DNA of 64,000 nucleotides, taken from Peribacillus simplex (GTDB taxonomy: Bacteria > Bacillota > Bacilli > Bacillales > DSM-1321). Positions within the stretch are counted from its first letter, which is position 1, and each line of letters starts with the position of its first letter. The notes beneath the pieces are model-generated. The model ran no database searches and was not told the DNA's origin. It was given only the letters and a program-made list of their open reading frames with translations. The stretch covers positions 1,268,001 to 1,332,000 of the forward strand of contig NZ_CP126106.1 of the NCBI RefSeq assembly GCF_030123325.1, given 5' to 3'. Shown one piece after another: positions 9,343-18,751 of this stretch. The position numbers and the translations under genes are program-made.

Positions 9343-10545
9343 ATGATGAGCACAGAAAAAAAACCATTCATAGTTATCGGTGGGGGAATTGGCGGTTTGG
9401 CAACTGCTTTAGGAATCGCAGAAACTAAACAGTATGTAAAGGTCCTAGAACAAGCTCCCGAATTTGGAGAAATTGGTGCAGGGATTCAGCTTGCAGCAAA
9501 TGCCACCAATGTATTGCAGCGTTTAGGTGTCATGGATAAAATCAATGAAATTGCCGTATTTCCAAAAAGGTTGGTGCTGATGGATGCCTTTTCCGGCAAA
9601 GAGCTTTCCGCTTTGGATTTAGGTGATGTTTATAAAGAAAGATATGGAGCGCCGTATGTTGTCTTGCATCGTTCCGATTTGCATAAAGTACTGGCTGAAG
9701 CCTGTGAAAATAACCCGTATATTGAACTGGTTACGAACCAAACCATTATTGAAACAGTAGAAAATGAAGGTGAAGTTACGGTTACTGCTGCCAACGGGTC
9801 TAAACATTCAGGAACTGCTGTCATTGGAGCCGATGGATTATGGTCCAAGGCACGGAAACTTTTTGTGGAAGATCAACCGATCTGCTCTCAATATGTTGCA
9901 TACAGGGGAGCGATTCCGATGGAAGAGGTTACGAGCCATGGAGATTTAGATGATGTATATATGTGGATTGGGCCAAACCTTCATCTTGTTCAATACCCGG
10001 TTAGAAGGGGGGAACTTTACAACCAAGTAGTGGTGTTCAAAAGTTCTCAATACACGGAAGAAAACGAAAAAACTGATCAATGGGGAACCCCGGAAGAAAT
10101 GGACAGTGTATTTGCCGGAACATGTGAGCTTGTTCAGAATGCGATTTCATTCATTCAAAGGCAACGCCGCTGGCCGATGTATGACCGGTTACCAATTGAT
10201 AATTGGACTAAAGGAAGGGTTACGCTTACGGGCGATGCGGCACATCCGATGCTTCAATACTTGGCACAAGGGGCTTGCCAGGCCTTAGAAGATGCAGCTT
10301 ATTTGTCGGATATGCTTCATAAGCATGGAAATGACATTGAACAGGCATTTTTGGAATATCAAGAGGAACGCATTCCGCGTACAGCTAATGTTCAAACGAG
10401 TGCAAGAATGTGGGGGGAAATCATCCACAATACGACCGATGCAGGCATTCTGCTCAGGGATACGATCCTTGCAGGTCGCACGGATAAAGATTTCCAATTC
10501 GTCGATGAATTTCATGGTTATAATAAAACGGCCGTAAAAGCATAA
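9343..10545 (+). CDS. FAD-dependent monooxygenase, likely 3-hydroxybenzoate 6-hydroxylase
   Basis: 400 residues, single-component flavoprotein aromatic hydroxylase. The Rossmann motif GGGIGG is near residue 15, the DG motif is in GADGLWSK, and the second FAD motif GDAAHPM is followed by LQYLAQGACQALEDA, the arrangement seen in 3-hydroxybenzoate 6-hydroxylase and salicylate hydroxylase. Because the neighbour is gentisate dioxygenase, para-hydroxylation of 3-hydroxybenzoate to gentisate is favoured over salicylate to catechol. ATG 9343 and ATG 9346 are both usable; AGGGGG at 9332 slightly favours 9346. Confidence 0.85.
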   Translation: MMSTEKKPFIVIGGGIGGLATALGIAETKQYVKVLEQAPEFGEIGAGIQLAANATNVLQRLGVMDKINEIAVFPKRLVLMDAFSGKELSALDLGDVYKERYGAPYVVLHRSDLHKVLAEACENNPYIELVTNQTIIETVENEGEVTVTAANGSKHSGTAVIGADGLWSKARKLFVEDQPICSQYVAYRGAIPMEEVTSHGDLDDVYMWIGPNLHLVQYPVRRGELYNQVVVFKSSQYTEENEKTDQWGTPEEMDSVFAGTCELVQNAISFIQRQRRWPMYDRLPIDNWTKGRVTLTGDAAHPMLQYLAQGACQALEDAAYLSDMLHKHGNDIEQAFLEYQEERIPRTANVQTSARMWGEIIHNTTDAGILLRDTILAGRTDKDFQFVDEFHGYNKTAVKA

Positions 10546-10598
10546 GCCGTTTTGTTTCATCCAAATCAGGGATTTTATGCATTTTACAAATGGGTCTG

Positions 10599-10628
10599 CC
10601 TTTCTTCTTGTTGAAGAAAGGTTTTTTT
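10599..10628 (+). terminator. Terminator of the gentisate cluster
   Basis: CCTTTCTTC-TTGTT-GAAGAAAGG perfect 9-bp stem followed by seven T. Confidence 0.9.
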
Positions 10629-10667
10629 GTTTATCCGCCATACCTCCTGCATTTTTTATAACTTTCC

Positions 10668-10695
10668 TTTACATGGGGAAAATTAGAAGTATAAT
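10668..10695 (+). promoter_or_regulatory. clpB promoter
   Basis: TTTACA at 10668-10673, 16-base spacer, perfect TATAAT at 10690-10695. The CtsR box lies just downstream. Confidence 0.75.
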
Positions 10696-10706
10696 GAAAA
10701 TATAAA

Positions 10707-10723
10707 GGTCAAAGTTGGTCAAA
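10707..10723 (+). promoter_or_regulatory. CtsR operator
   Basis: Perfect direct heptad repeat GGTCAAA-GTT-GGTCAAA with a 3-base spacer, the known CtsR recognition pattern. It lies 11 bases after the -10 box, covering the transcription start of clpB. Strong evidence that clpB is a class III heat-shock gene here. Confidence 0.9.
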
Positions 10724-10769
10724 CCGAGTGGTAATTCGTTCATGATGTAGATGAATGGGAGGTTATAAG

Positions 10770-13358
10770 GTGGATATTAATAAAATGACGGAGAGAACCC
10801 AACAGGCGTTCATTGGCGGCCAGGAACTAGCAAAAGATAGAGGGAATCCCGAGTTGACGGAGCTGCATTTATTAAAGGCCTTAATGGAACAGGATGAAAG
10901 TTTATTAATCAGGATTTTATCGGAATCTGGTAAACCGATGAATCTATTTGATATAGAGCTAAATAAGGAACTGGATCGATTACCGGAAATGAGCGGGAGT
11001 GTTTCCCAGGTTTACATGTCAACCTCCCTACAGCAAATTTTGTCGGCTGCCGAAAAGGAAATGCAAATGTGGGAGGATGAATATTTATCTGTCGAACATA
11101 TACTGCTTGCGTCGTTGCAGGTCAATAAAACAAATGTAAATAGGCTTTTTTCAACATATGGAATTGATTATGATAAAGCAAAACGGGTTATAAACGATAT
11201 AAGGGGGAATCAGCGAGTGACTAGTCAGAATCCTGAAAGCACTTATGAAGTACTGAAAAAATACGGCAGAGATCTCGTTGCTGAGGTTAAGTCGGGGAAG
11301 GTCGATCCAGTAATCGGCAGAGATACGGAGATCCGTAACGTCATCCGGATCCTTTCACGTAAAACGAAAAATAATCCTGTATTAATTGGAGAACCTGGAG
11401 TAGGTAAAACAGCGATTGTCGAGGGGTTGGCACAAAGGATCGTCAGGAAGGATGTGCCGGAAGGTTTAAAGGATAAGACCGTTTTTTCGCTAGATATGAG
11501 CGCACTTGTCGCAGGGGCCAAATTCCGCGGTGAATTTGAGGAACGCCTAAAAGCGGTGTTGAGTGAGATCAAGAAGAGTGACGGTAAAATTCTTTTATTC
11601 ATTGATGAATTACACACAATTGTCGGTGCAGGAAGAACGGATGGCGCACTTGATGCCGGAAATATGTTAAAGCCGATGCTTGCGCGCGGTGAGCTGCATT
11701 GTATCGGTGCAACGACCCTTGATGAATATCGGCAATATATTGAAAAGGATCCGGCTCTTGAACGCCGTTTCCAACAGGTTCTGGTCCCCGAACCGGATGT
11801 GGAAGATACGATTTCAATTCTGCGGGGATTAAAGGAACGGTTTGAAATTCATCATGGCGTCAGGATACATGATCGGGCGATCGTTGCGGCCTCTGTCCTT
11901 TCGAACCGATATATAACGGAGCGGTTCTTACCGGATAAAGCGATAGATCTTGTGGATGAGGCATGTGCGATGATCCGAATGGAAATCGACTCAATGCCAT
12001 CCGAGCTGGATGAAATCACGAGAAAAGTCATGCAACTTGAAATTGAAGAAGCGGCCTTGAAAAATGAGGAGGACCCACAAAGCAAGGCAAGGCTGGAAGT
12101 GCTTCAAAAAGAACTATCAGAACTTCAGGATCAAGCGAATAGCATGAAATCCAAGTGGCAAATGGAGAAATCAGCACTTCAAAAGGTGCAGGACAAACGT
12201 GAAGAGCTTGAGAAACTGCGTCATGAACTGGAACAGGCAGAGAATGACTATGACCTTAACCGGGCAGCCGAACTTCGGCATGGAAGGATTCCGCAGCTTC
12301 AAAAAGAATTGGAAACAATGGAAGACGAATTGGAAAAGGAAAAACAGGAATCACGATTGCTTCGCCAGGAAGTGACGGAGGAGGAAATTGCCTCGATTGT
12401 TGCAAGGTGGACCGGAATACCGATAAGCAAGCTGGTGGAAAGTGAAAGGGAGAAACTGCTTCGACTATCTGATATCCTGCATGAACGCGTAATAGGTCAA
12501 GGAGAAGCGGTGGAACTCGTATCCGATGCCGTTTTAAGAGCAAGGGCGGGAATTAAAGATCCAAATAGACCAATCGGTTCATTCATTTTTCTTGGGCCGA
12601 CTGGTGTTGGTAAAACCGAATTGGTAAAAGCTTTGGCAGAAACGTTATTCGATAGCGAGGAACATATGATTCGAATCGATATGTCGGAATATATGGAGAA
12701 ACATTCAGTGTCCCGCCTTGTTGGTGCACCTCCTGGATATGTTGGATTTGAGGAAGGAGGCCAACTTACGGAGGCTGTTAGGAGAAACCCATACTCAGTC
12801 ATATTATTAGACGAAATTGAAAAGGCACATCCGGAAGTCTTCAATATTTTGCTGCAAATGCTTGATGATGGGAGGATAACGGACTCCCAAGGCAGAACAA
12901 TCAACTGTAAAAATACGGTGATCATCATGACCTCCAATATCGGTTCCCATTTCTTATTGCAGTCGAACCGGGAGGATGGTGGCATTGAAGAAGAAATAAA
13001 AGATCAGGTCTTTAAGGAATTAAGAGGCCATTTCCGTCCCGAATTTTTAAATCGCGTTGATGACATTGTTTTATTCAAACCTCTGACGAAACAAGAAATC
13101 GTTGAAATCGTGGATAAAATGGTTCATCAATTACAGGTAAGGTTAACTGAACAAAATATAGTTTTGAACGTCACAGAAGCGGCTAAGGAATTCATTGCGG
13201 ACCAGGGATATGACCCGGTATATGGAGCAAGACCGCTGAAGCGATTCATCCAAAAGCATCTGGAAACGAAAATCGCCCGTAAAATCATAGCTGGGACTGT
13301 TGAGCTTAAAGAAGGAATAACGATCGATCATGATCATGATGAATTGGTCCTCATATAA
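10770..13358 (+). CDS. clpB: ATP-dependent chaperone ClpB
   Basis: 862-residue Hsp100 disaggregase that works with DnaK. The Clp N-domain repeats are followed by AAA module 1 (Walker A GEPGVGKT at 207-214), a long coiled-coil middle domain (about 400-520) and AAA module 2 (Walker A GPTGVGKT at 609-616). The long middle domain and the absence of a ClpP-binding tripeptide loop separate it from ClpC/ClpE. The GTG start at 10770 is 7 bases after GGGAGG; the in-frame ATG at 10755 overlaps that ribosome site. B. subtilis 168 lacks clpB, so this is a lineage difference. Confidence 0.94.
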   Translation: MDINKMTERTQQAFIGGQELAKDRGNPELTELHLLKALMEQDESLLIRILSESGKPMNLFDIELNKELDRLPEMSGSVSQVYMSTSLQQILSAAEKEMQMWEDEYLSVEHILLASLQVNKTNVNRLFSTYGIDYDKAKRVINDIRGNQRVTSQNPESTYEVLKKYGRDLVAEVKSGKVDPVIGRDTEIRNVIRILSRKTKNNPVLIGEPGVGKTAIVEGLAQRIVRKDVPEGLKDKTVFSLDMSALVAGAKFRGEFEERLKAVLSEIKKSDGKILLFIDELHTIVGAGRTDGALDAGNMLKPMLARGELHCIGATTLDEYRQYIEKDPALERRFQQVLVPEPDVEDTISILRGLKERFEIHHGVRIHDRAIVAASVLSNRYITERFLPDKAIDLVDEACAMIRMEIDSMPSELDEITRKVMQLEIEEAALKNEEDPQSKARLEVLQKELSELQDQANSMKSKWQMEKSALQKVQDKREELEKLRHELEQAENDYDLNRAAELRHGRIPQLQKELETMEDELEKEKQESRLLRQEVTEEEIASIVARWTGIPISKLVESEREKLLRLSDILHERVIGQGEAVELVSDAVLRARAGIKDPNRPIGSFIFLGPTGVGKTELVKALAETLFDSEEHMIRIDMSEYMEKHSVSRLVGAPPGYVGFEEGGQLTEAVRRNPYSVILLDEIEKAHPEVFNILLQMLDDGRITDSQGRTINCKNTVIIMTSNIGSHFLLQSNREDGGIEEEIKDQVFKELRGHFRPEFLNRVDDIVLFKPLTKQEIVEIVDKMVHQLQVRLTEQNIVLNVTEAAKEFIADQGYDPVYGARPLKRFIQKHLETKIARKIIAGTVELKEGITIDHDHDELVLI

Positions 13359-13404
13359 AGACGTTGAAATGTAGTTTACACGTAAGCAAAGTACGGTATA
13401 ACAA

Positions 13405-13436
13405 AAAGGACATCCTAAAAAGGATGTCCTCTTTTG
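13405..13436. terminator. Bidirectional terminator between clpB and yjzD
   Basis: Stem AGGACATCC / GGATGTCCT with A-rich left and T-rich right flank, positioned between the convergent stops. Confidence 0.88.
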
Positions 13437-13440
13437 CTTC

Positions 13441-13632
13441 TTAATGTTGATGAGAGTCTTTAGCTGGCCCGGCAGGCAAGATAGCAGGGATGATAAGAAT
13501 CAGGATAGCAGCAGCTAATCCTAAAATAGTTCCCTGCGCAGCATCGTATGAAACTCCGATCATGGAAGAAACAACATATACAGTCATATGCACTAATAAG
13601 AATGTCCAAAAAATTGCCCAAGCATAACGCAT
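13441..13632 (-). CDS. yjzD: YjzD-like small membrane protein (DUF2929)
   Basis: 63 residues, MRYAWAIFWTFLLVHMTVYV then a second hydrophobic helix (about 33-52) and a short polar tail ending HQH. Two transmembrane segments. Position between argF/yjzC and yjaU and the N-terminal pattern match B. subtilis YjzD. GGTGAAATT precedes the ATG. Function unknown. Confidence 0.82.
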   Translation of the reverse strand: MRYAWAIFWTFLLVHMTVYVVSSMIGVSYDAAQGTILGLAAAILILIIPAILPAGPAKDSHQH

Positions 13633-13927
13633 CGAATTTCACCTCATTCCACTACATTCATTTTTATCTTACCATAATTAATATACAGTTAAAACGTGTT
13701 TTTAATAATAACCTTTAAATAATCCAATACATTAAATCATGAGAGAACTTTTTCTGGCAGACAAGTTGGTTCCAAACTTCAAATGGGAACTCAAAGGGTA
13801 AAATAAAAACAAAATCGTCCATGCTTGGTTAATTTAGGATAAGAAGTTAGGCGTTTCCACTGACCCTTTCTATATTTCTTCATAAATTAATATAGTAGTA
13901 GTAATATTCCTTAAAGGAGTTTGAACG

Positions 13928-14650
13928 ATGGAACAGCGAACTTTTCAAATTGATGACCAATGGAATATCATCTATTATCCAGAGCGCCCCAGTGGTTTTT
14001 CCGTAATGGTAATTGGAGACCGTAGTCATTTTGTCGAAAAAGACAGCAGCTTTTGGCTGCAGCATCCTGGCAGGCTGCAGATATTGGAATATTTAAAGGA
14101 ATACGGATACACGCTATTTTCATCCAATTTTCACGGAGCCAACTGGGGCAGTCCTAAAGCACTGGACCTTTCCCTTAATCTATATATTCTTTTCATGAAA
14201 AAAGAAATAGTCAATCAAAGGGTTCATATATTGGCAGAAGGGACAGGCGCACTACTTGCCCTAAAGCTAATGAATGAACTTGGAAATAAAATTAGGTCTG
14301 TCGTATTGATTGATCCGGTTTTTTCATTGAAAGCACAACTGGAGAAGGAAAAGGAAAACAAGTTCTTCTATAAAAAGTGGCTGTCAGAGGTTGCTGCTGC
14401 ATATGAGCTCGATCCGGCAGTATGTGAACAGCATATCCTGGACGCTGAGGATTCAGTTATCGCAGAGAATATTCCCATGAAAGTGATTCAGGTTTTTGGA
14501 AGCTTACGGAAAGAACAAGCCTCCCTTTATCGGCAAATCCAGCTGGCTAGAAAAACAGATTTGCAACTGACGTATATATTGCCCGAAAAACGTTATAAAA
14601 TCCCCTATCAAATACAAAAGTTTTTCAATGAGAATGAAGAGATTTTATGA
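13928..14650 (+). CDS. yjaU: YjaU-like alpha/beta-hydrolase-fold protein, apparently without nucleophile
   Basis: 240 residues. Fold hints are the Rossmann-like start and HILAEGTGALLALKL, which sits where an alpha/beta hydrolase has G-x-S-x-G. Here the nucleophile position is Gly (AEGTG), so the protein may be non-catalytic. Position upstream of yjaV and comZ matches B. subtilis yjaU. Start ATG 13928 follows AAAGGAG. It probably forms an operon with yjaV. Confidence 0.7.
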   Translation: MEQRTFQIDDQWNIIYYPERPSGFSVMVIGDRSHFVEKDSSFWLQHPGRLQILEYLKEYGYTLFSSNFHGANWGSPKALDLSLNLYILFMKKEIVNQRVHILAEGTGALLALKLMNELGNKIRSVVLIDPVFSLKAQLEKEKENKFFYKKWLSEVAAAYELDPAVCEQHILDAEDSVIAENIPMKVIQVFGSLRKEQASLYRQIQLARKTDLQLTYILPEKRYKIPYQIQKFFNENEEIL

Positions 14651-14752
14651 GAAGTGATATATTTTTACAATAGTTTGCATACGATACAGCATCTAAAAAA
14701 ACCAGACGTGCCGGGTGAAGTGGGCTTGATGGCATACGAGGAGGCTGTATTT

Positions 14753-15583
14753 ATGCAAACGAACATTGTCATTGGCACTTATCGATTTGTAGGATTCTAT
14801 GTGACCCAATATTTGTTGAACGAAGGTAAAGAAGTAATCGGAATCGATTGGGCCGATTCAGAAGCAAGTCAATATATTATGGAAGAAAAGGAACTTGAAA
14901 TAGGCAGGAATTCAAATTATATATACTTTCCGATAAATAAACTTAAATTATTGGATATTTCAAAGCAGGACACGGTGTTCATATCTCTTTACGATATTCA
15001 AAGCGGAAAATTGGACAAAATCGATTTCCTGATAGGCGAAATCGTTTCCTTCATTGAGAAATTCAAAAATGGCAAGGATGAAACGCCAAATTTCGTTCTT
15101 TTCATGCCCATTGAAAAAGATGTCAGTATATTTCAGTCCATATTAAGCTCGATTCGTGAAATAGATTCTGCGAAAATCATATTTTTACCGACGATTTATG
15201 GACCTTGGCAATCGGAAGGCATGAGCTTTGAAGCTGGCATCAACCAGCTTGGACAGTCTGATATCCATGCCGCAATTACTGCCGAATATACCGGAGATGC
15301 TCTCTATATCACAGATTTTATTAACGCTATGGAAGCAGTGCTTACCTCCTCTTCCGATAGGGACATCCAATTGTACAGCAGTATAGAAGACCATTGGAAT
15401 AAATGTGCCAAGTTAATATTTGGTGAAAGTATGGATTCATTCACTTCCCAAACAACAACTAAAATCAATAAAGGAACAATATTTGAAGTGCAATGTAAAA
15501 TGGAACCAGAAGAAGGCATTGCTTTACAAAGAAAACATAATAAACGATTAAACTTACTTAAAAAGTGGAGAAAGCGAGACTAA
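14753..15583 (+). CDS. yjaV: YjaV-like NAD-dependent epimerase/dehydratase-like protein
   Basis: 276 residues. Extended SDR-like protein: N-terminal NIVIGTYRFVGFYVTQYLL (a divergent nucleotide-binding turn) and TIYGPWQSEGMSFE resembling the epimerase region. The usual YxxxK pair is not evident, so activity is uncertain. The open frame extends upstream to a GTG at 14654, but ATG 14753 has GAGGAGG nine bases before it and begins at the conserved core. In B. subtilis yjaU-yjaV precede med-comZ. Confidence 0.7.
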   Translation: MQTNIVIGTYRFVGFYVTQYLLNEGKEVIGIDWADSEASQYIMEEKELEIGRNSNYIYFPINKLKLLDISKQDTVFISLYDIQSGKLDKIDFLIGEIVSFIEKFKNGKDETPNFVLFMPIEKDVSIFQSILSSIREIDSAKIIFLPTIYGPWQSEGMSFEAGINQLGQSDIHAAITAEYTGDALYITDFINAMEAVLTSSSDRDIQLYSSIEDHWNKCAKLIFGESMDSFTSQTTTKINKGTIFEVQCKMEPEEGIALQRKHNKRLNLLKKWRKRD

Positions 15584-15832
15584 CTTGGGAGAGTAACCAA
15601 ATATGAAGGCGAAGCGCATGATCGGGAAAATATGAAATTGACAGCTTTCGATATTAGGGAAGGGCAAAACTGGATATTTGCCTCTAATCTATATGTCTTG
15701 TACTATAAAATGGTCAAGGATAGGAATTAACATCAAAAGCTATTCATGATTTTATATGTGCGCCCTTTACGAAAGGGTCTTGTGGAATTATGATAATAAT
15801 GATGAATATTCATTAGATAGGGGGAAACGCGA

Positions 15833-16015
15833 ATGAGTTCAGATAAAACTCTTGAATTTATGGGAATCGCCATGAAGTACTTCCCAGAGGCTAAAGCGAA
15901 GCTTGAAGCAAGCGGGATTCCATTCACAATGGAGATGGCAGAGCCGTTCATGGAGCTCTTTAAAAGCGTAATGCAAGAAGCTTATGAGCTTGGTAAACAA
16001 GATGCTCAGCGTTAA
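15833..16015 (+). CDS. comZ: ComZ, competence regulatory small protein
   Basis: 60 residues: LEFMGIAMKYFPEAKAKLEASG... FMELFKSVMQEAYELGKQDAQ, clearly ComZ. In B. subtilis comZ is co-transcribed with med and negatively affects late competence genes (comG). Here the preceding 250 bases hold no med, so comZ stands alone behind its own region. ATG 15833 follows GGGGGAAA. Confidence 0.9.
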   Translation: MSSDKTLEFMGIAMKYFPEAKAKLEASGIPFTMEMAEPFMELFKSVMQEAYELGKQDAQR

Positions 16016-16056
16016 TTAAAGGCAGGCTGTCCGGTTAAAGGGCAGCCTTGATTTTT

Positions 16057-16278
16057 TTATTCTTTTTTCAAGAACTTGGCGATCAATGGGTTCAGGTTGA
16101 TTTTATCAATGGTCGGTTTGTATTGACTGTATAAGCCCATCAAAGTTTCAACGCTCGCCATCAATTGGATGTAATCCACCTTCGCTTCCTCTTGCTCCGG
16201 TTCAGTTTTCCTGCCAAACATCAAATTCGAAAAATGATCATCCGGGTTTCTCTCCCTGTTGCGATTGAAGATGTCCAC
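16057..16278 (-). CDS. yjzB: YjzB-like small protein
   Basis: 73 residues, GTG start (MDIFNRNRERNPDDHFSNLM) preceded by AGGAGGAATCC. Amphipathic helix VDYIQLMASVETLMGLY, basic tail. Its place on the minus strand between comZ and fabH is that of B. subtilis yjzB; I use the symbol on position plus small size, so moderate confidence. Function unknown. Confidence 0.6.
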   Translation of the reverse strand: MDIFNRNRERNPDDHFSNLMFGRKTEPEQEEAKVDYIQLMASVETLMGLYSQYKPTIDKINLNPLIAKFLKKE

Positions 16279-16419
16279 AATGGATTCCTCCTATTCTCCT
16301 TTTATTAATAATGTATGTCCCCAATTTCCCCTGGCATGGGCGCTTGTCCGACTTCTGAAAGAGATTTCTTTAGCTTTCAAACTGTTAACTCTTGCAAGGA
16401 AGTCTTTTTTTATATAAAA

Positions 16420-16436
16420 TTAGTACCAGGTAATAA
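16420..16436. promoter_or_regulatory. FapR-like operator before fabH-fabF
   Basis: TTAGTACC-A-GGTAATAA, a 17-bp palindrome with one mismatch to the FapR pattern TTAGTACC...GGTACTAA. It follows a -10-like TATAAA (16413-16418). A second copy precedes fabI. Confidence 0.75.
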
Positions 16437-16479
16437 TAGATGATTATAATAACTCATTAAAATATAAGGGGATGGCAAG

Positions 16480-17415
16480 ATGAATGCTGGGATATTAGGG
16501 CTTGGCCGCTACTTACCCGACAAAATCGTTACAAATGCGGATTTAGAAAAAATTATGGACACTTCCGACGAGTGGATCCGGACTAGGACGGGTATTGAGG
16601 AAAGAAGAATTGCAAATGATGATATTGATACATCAGATATGGCTTATGAAGCCGCAAAAGCTGCATTGAAAAATGCGGAAATTTCTGCTGAAGAGATAGA
16701 TTTAATTCTTGTAGCTACTGTTACACCCGATCAGTCGTTTCCTTCTGTCGCTTGCATGATTCAAGAGAAATTGGGAGCGATGAAGGCAGCTGCAATGGAT
16801 GTAAGTGCTGCATGTGCCGGTTTTATGTATGCAATGATCACGGCACAGCAATTTATTAAGACAGGTGCATATAAGCATGTGTTGATTGTCGGTGTTGAAA
16901 AACTTTCGAAAGTAACCAATTGGGAAGACCGTAACACTGCTGTACTTTTTGGTGACGGAGCGGGTGCAGTTGTACTTGGACCTGTATCTGAAGGCAAAGG
17001 AGTCCTTTCCTTTGAATTAGGCGCAGATGGAACCGGTGGGAAGCACTTATTACAGGAAGGGGATTTCATTCATATGAATGGACGTGAAGTATTTAAATTT
17101 GCTGTCCGTCAGATGGGTGAATCCAGCCTGGGTGTATTGGACAAAGCTGGTTTGACGAAAGAAGATGTGGATCTGCTTGTCCCGCATCAAGCAAACATAC
17201 GAATTATGGAAGCCTCAAGGGAACGCTTGAATCTCCCGCTTGAAAAAATGACGAAAACGATTCATAAATATGGAAATACTTCTTCAGCGTCCATTCCAAT
17301 GGCTCTTGTGGAAGAAATGGAAGCAGGAAGAATCAAGGACAATGACTTGATCGTCATGGTCGGTTTTGGTGGTGGCCTTACATGGGGAGCGATCGCTCTT
17401 AGGTGGGGTAAATAA
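16480..17415 (+). CDS. fabH: 3-oxoacyl-ACP synthase III
   Basis: Starts fatty-acid chains by condensing an acyl-CoA with malonyl-ACP; in Bacillus it prefers branched primers. 311 residues with the catalytic Cys112 in DVSAACAGF, His in VPHQANIR and Asn in YGNTSSAS. ATG 16480 follows AAGGGGA. It pairs with fabF downstream in one transcription unit behind the FapR-like box, as in B. subtilis fabHA-fabF. Confidence 0.97.
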   Translation: MNAGILGLGRYLPDKIVTNADLEKIMDTSDEWIRTRTGIEERRIANDDIDTSDMAYEAAKAALKNAEISAEEIDLILVATVTPDQSFPSVACMIQEKLGAMKAAAMDVSAACAGFMYAMITAQQFIKTGAYKHVLIVGVEKLSKVTNWEDRNTAVLFGDGAGAVVLGPVSEGKGVLSFELGADGTGGKHLLQEGDFIHMNGREVFKFAVRQMGESSLGVLDKAGLTKEDVDLLVPHQANIRIMEASRERLNLPLEKMTKTIHKYGNTSSASIPMALVEEMEAGRIKDNDLIVMVGFGGGLTWGAIALRWGK

Positions 17416-17466
17416 AAGAAGAAGTAAAACGTAACAGCTTTAAAAATAGGAAGGAGCCATTTTTAA

Positions 17467-18705
17467 ATGACTAATCGCCGTGTAGTTGTAACAGGTATTG
17501 GAGCAATCTCTCCAGTTGGTAATGATGCAGAAACTGGATGGAAGAATATAATCGAGGGGAAATCTGGGATAGGGCCTTTAACTCGTTTGAATGCTGAAGA
17601 ATATCCCGTTAAAGTGGCTGCTGAAATCAAGGATTTTGATATAGAAACATATATAAATCGTAAAGAAGCACGTAAAATGGACCGATTTACCCATTATGCA
17701 ATTGCAGCTTCCGTTATGGCTTATAATGATAGCAAACTGGAGATAACCGATGAAAATGCTGCACGTGTCGGGGTCTGGATCGGTTCGGGTATCGGCGGGC
17801 TGGAGACACTTGAGACACAGCATGAAAACTTTTTAAACAGAGGGTATAAACGGGTGAGCCCATTTTTCGTACCAATGATGATTCCGGACATGGCAGCTGG
17901 CCAGGTTTCTATCTTACTTGGTGCAAAAGGAATCAATTCATGTACGGTAACAGCCTGTGCAACAGGAACTAATTCAATTGGTGATGCGTTTAAAGCCATT
18001 CAACGGGGCGATGCCGATGTGATGATCACAGGCGGGGCCGAAGCGCCAATCACAAAAATGTCGGTTGCAGGCTTCTGTGCAAATACGGCTTTATCAACCA
18101 ACCCTGATCCACAAACGGCTAGCCGTCCTTTTGATCTTAATCGTGATGGTTTCGTTATTGGAGAAGGAGCTGGAATCATCGTTCTGGAAGATCTTGAACA
18201 TGCATTGAATAGGGGAGCCAAGATTTATGCTGAAATCGCTGGTTATGGCTCAACTGGAGATGCCTTCCATATTACCGCTCCGGCACCAGGTGGAGAAGGC
18301 GGGGCAAGAGCGATGAAAATTGCAATCGAGGATGCAGGTTTGAATCCGGAAGACATCCAATATGTGAATGCCCACGGAACGAGTACGCCTTACAATGATA
18401 AATACGAAACGATGGCAGTCAAAGAAGTCTTTGGCGACCATGCTAATAAACTTGCAATAAGTTCCACTAAATCGATGACAGGCCATATGTTAGGGGCAGC
18501 AGGCGGTGTGGAAGCGATATTCACGATTCAGGCAATTAGGGACAGCATTTTGCCTCCAACCATCAATATTGAAACACCAGACCCTGAGTGTGATTTGGAC
18601 TATGTTCCGAATCAAGCAAGGAAGGGCGAAATCAATGCAGCCATCAGCAATTCACTTGGATTCGGTGGACATAACGCAACCATTCTTTTCAAGAAATATC
18701 AATAA
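17467..18705 (+). CDS. fabF: 3-oxoacyl-ACP synthase II
   Basis: Elongating condensing enzyme. 412 residues, catalytic Cys164 in TVTACATGTNSIGDAF, His residues in AHGTSTPYND and SMTGHMLGAAGG. GGAGCC precedes the ATG. Co-transcribed with fabH (51-base gap) and followed by a terminator. Confidence 0.97.
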   Translation: MTNRRVVVTGIGAISPVGNDAETGWKNIIEGKSGIGPLTRLNAEEYPVKVAAEIKDFDIETYINRKEARKMDRFTHYAIAASVMAYNDSKLEITDENAARVGVWIGSGIGGLETLETQHENFLNRGYKRVSPFFVPMMIPDMAAGQVSILLGAKGINSCTVTACATGTNSIGDAFKAIQRGDADVMITGGAEAPITKMSVAGFCANTALSTNPDPQTASRPFDLNRDGFVIGEGAGIIVLEDLEHALNRGAKIYAEIAGYGSTGDAFHITAPAPGGEGGARAMKIAIEDAGLNPEDIQYVNAHGTSTPYNDKYETMAVKEVFGDHANKLAISSTKSMTGHMLGAAGGVEAIFTIQAIRDSILPPTINIETPDPECDLDYVPNQARKGEINAAISNSLGFGGHNATILFKKYQ

Positions 18706-18715
18706 GTTATAAAAA

Positions 18716-18751
18716 GGAAGGGCAGATCTTTTGGGATCTGCTCTTTTTTTT
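18716..18751 (+). terminator. Terminator of fabH-fabF
   Basis: GCAGATC...GATCTGC stem followed by eight or more T. Confidence 0.88.
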
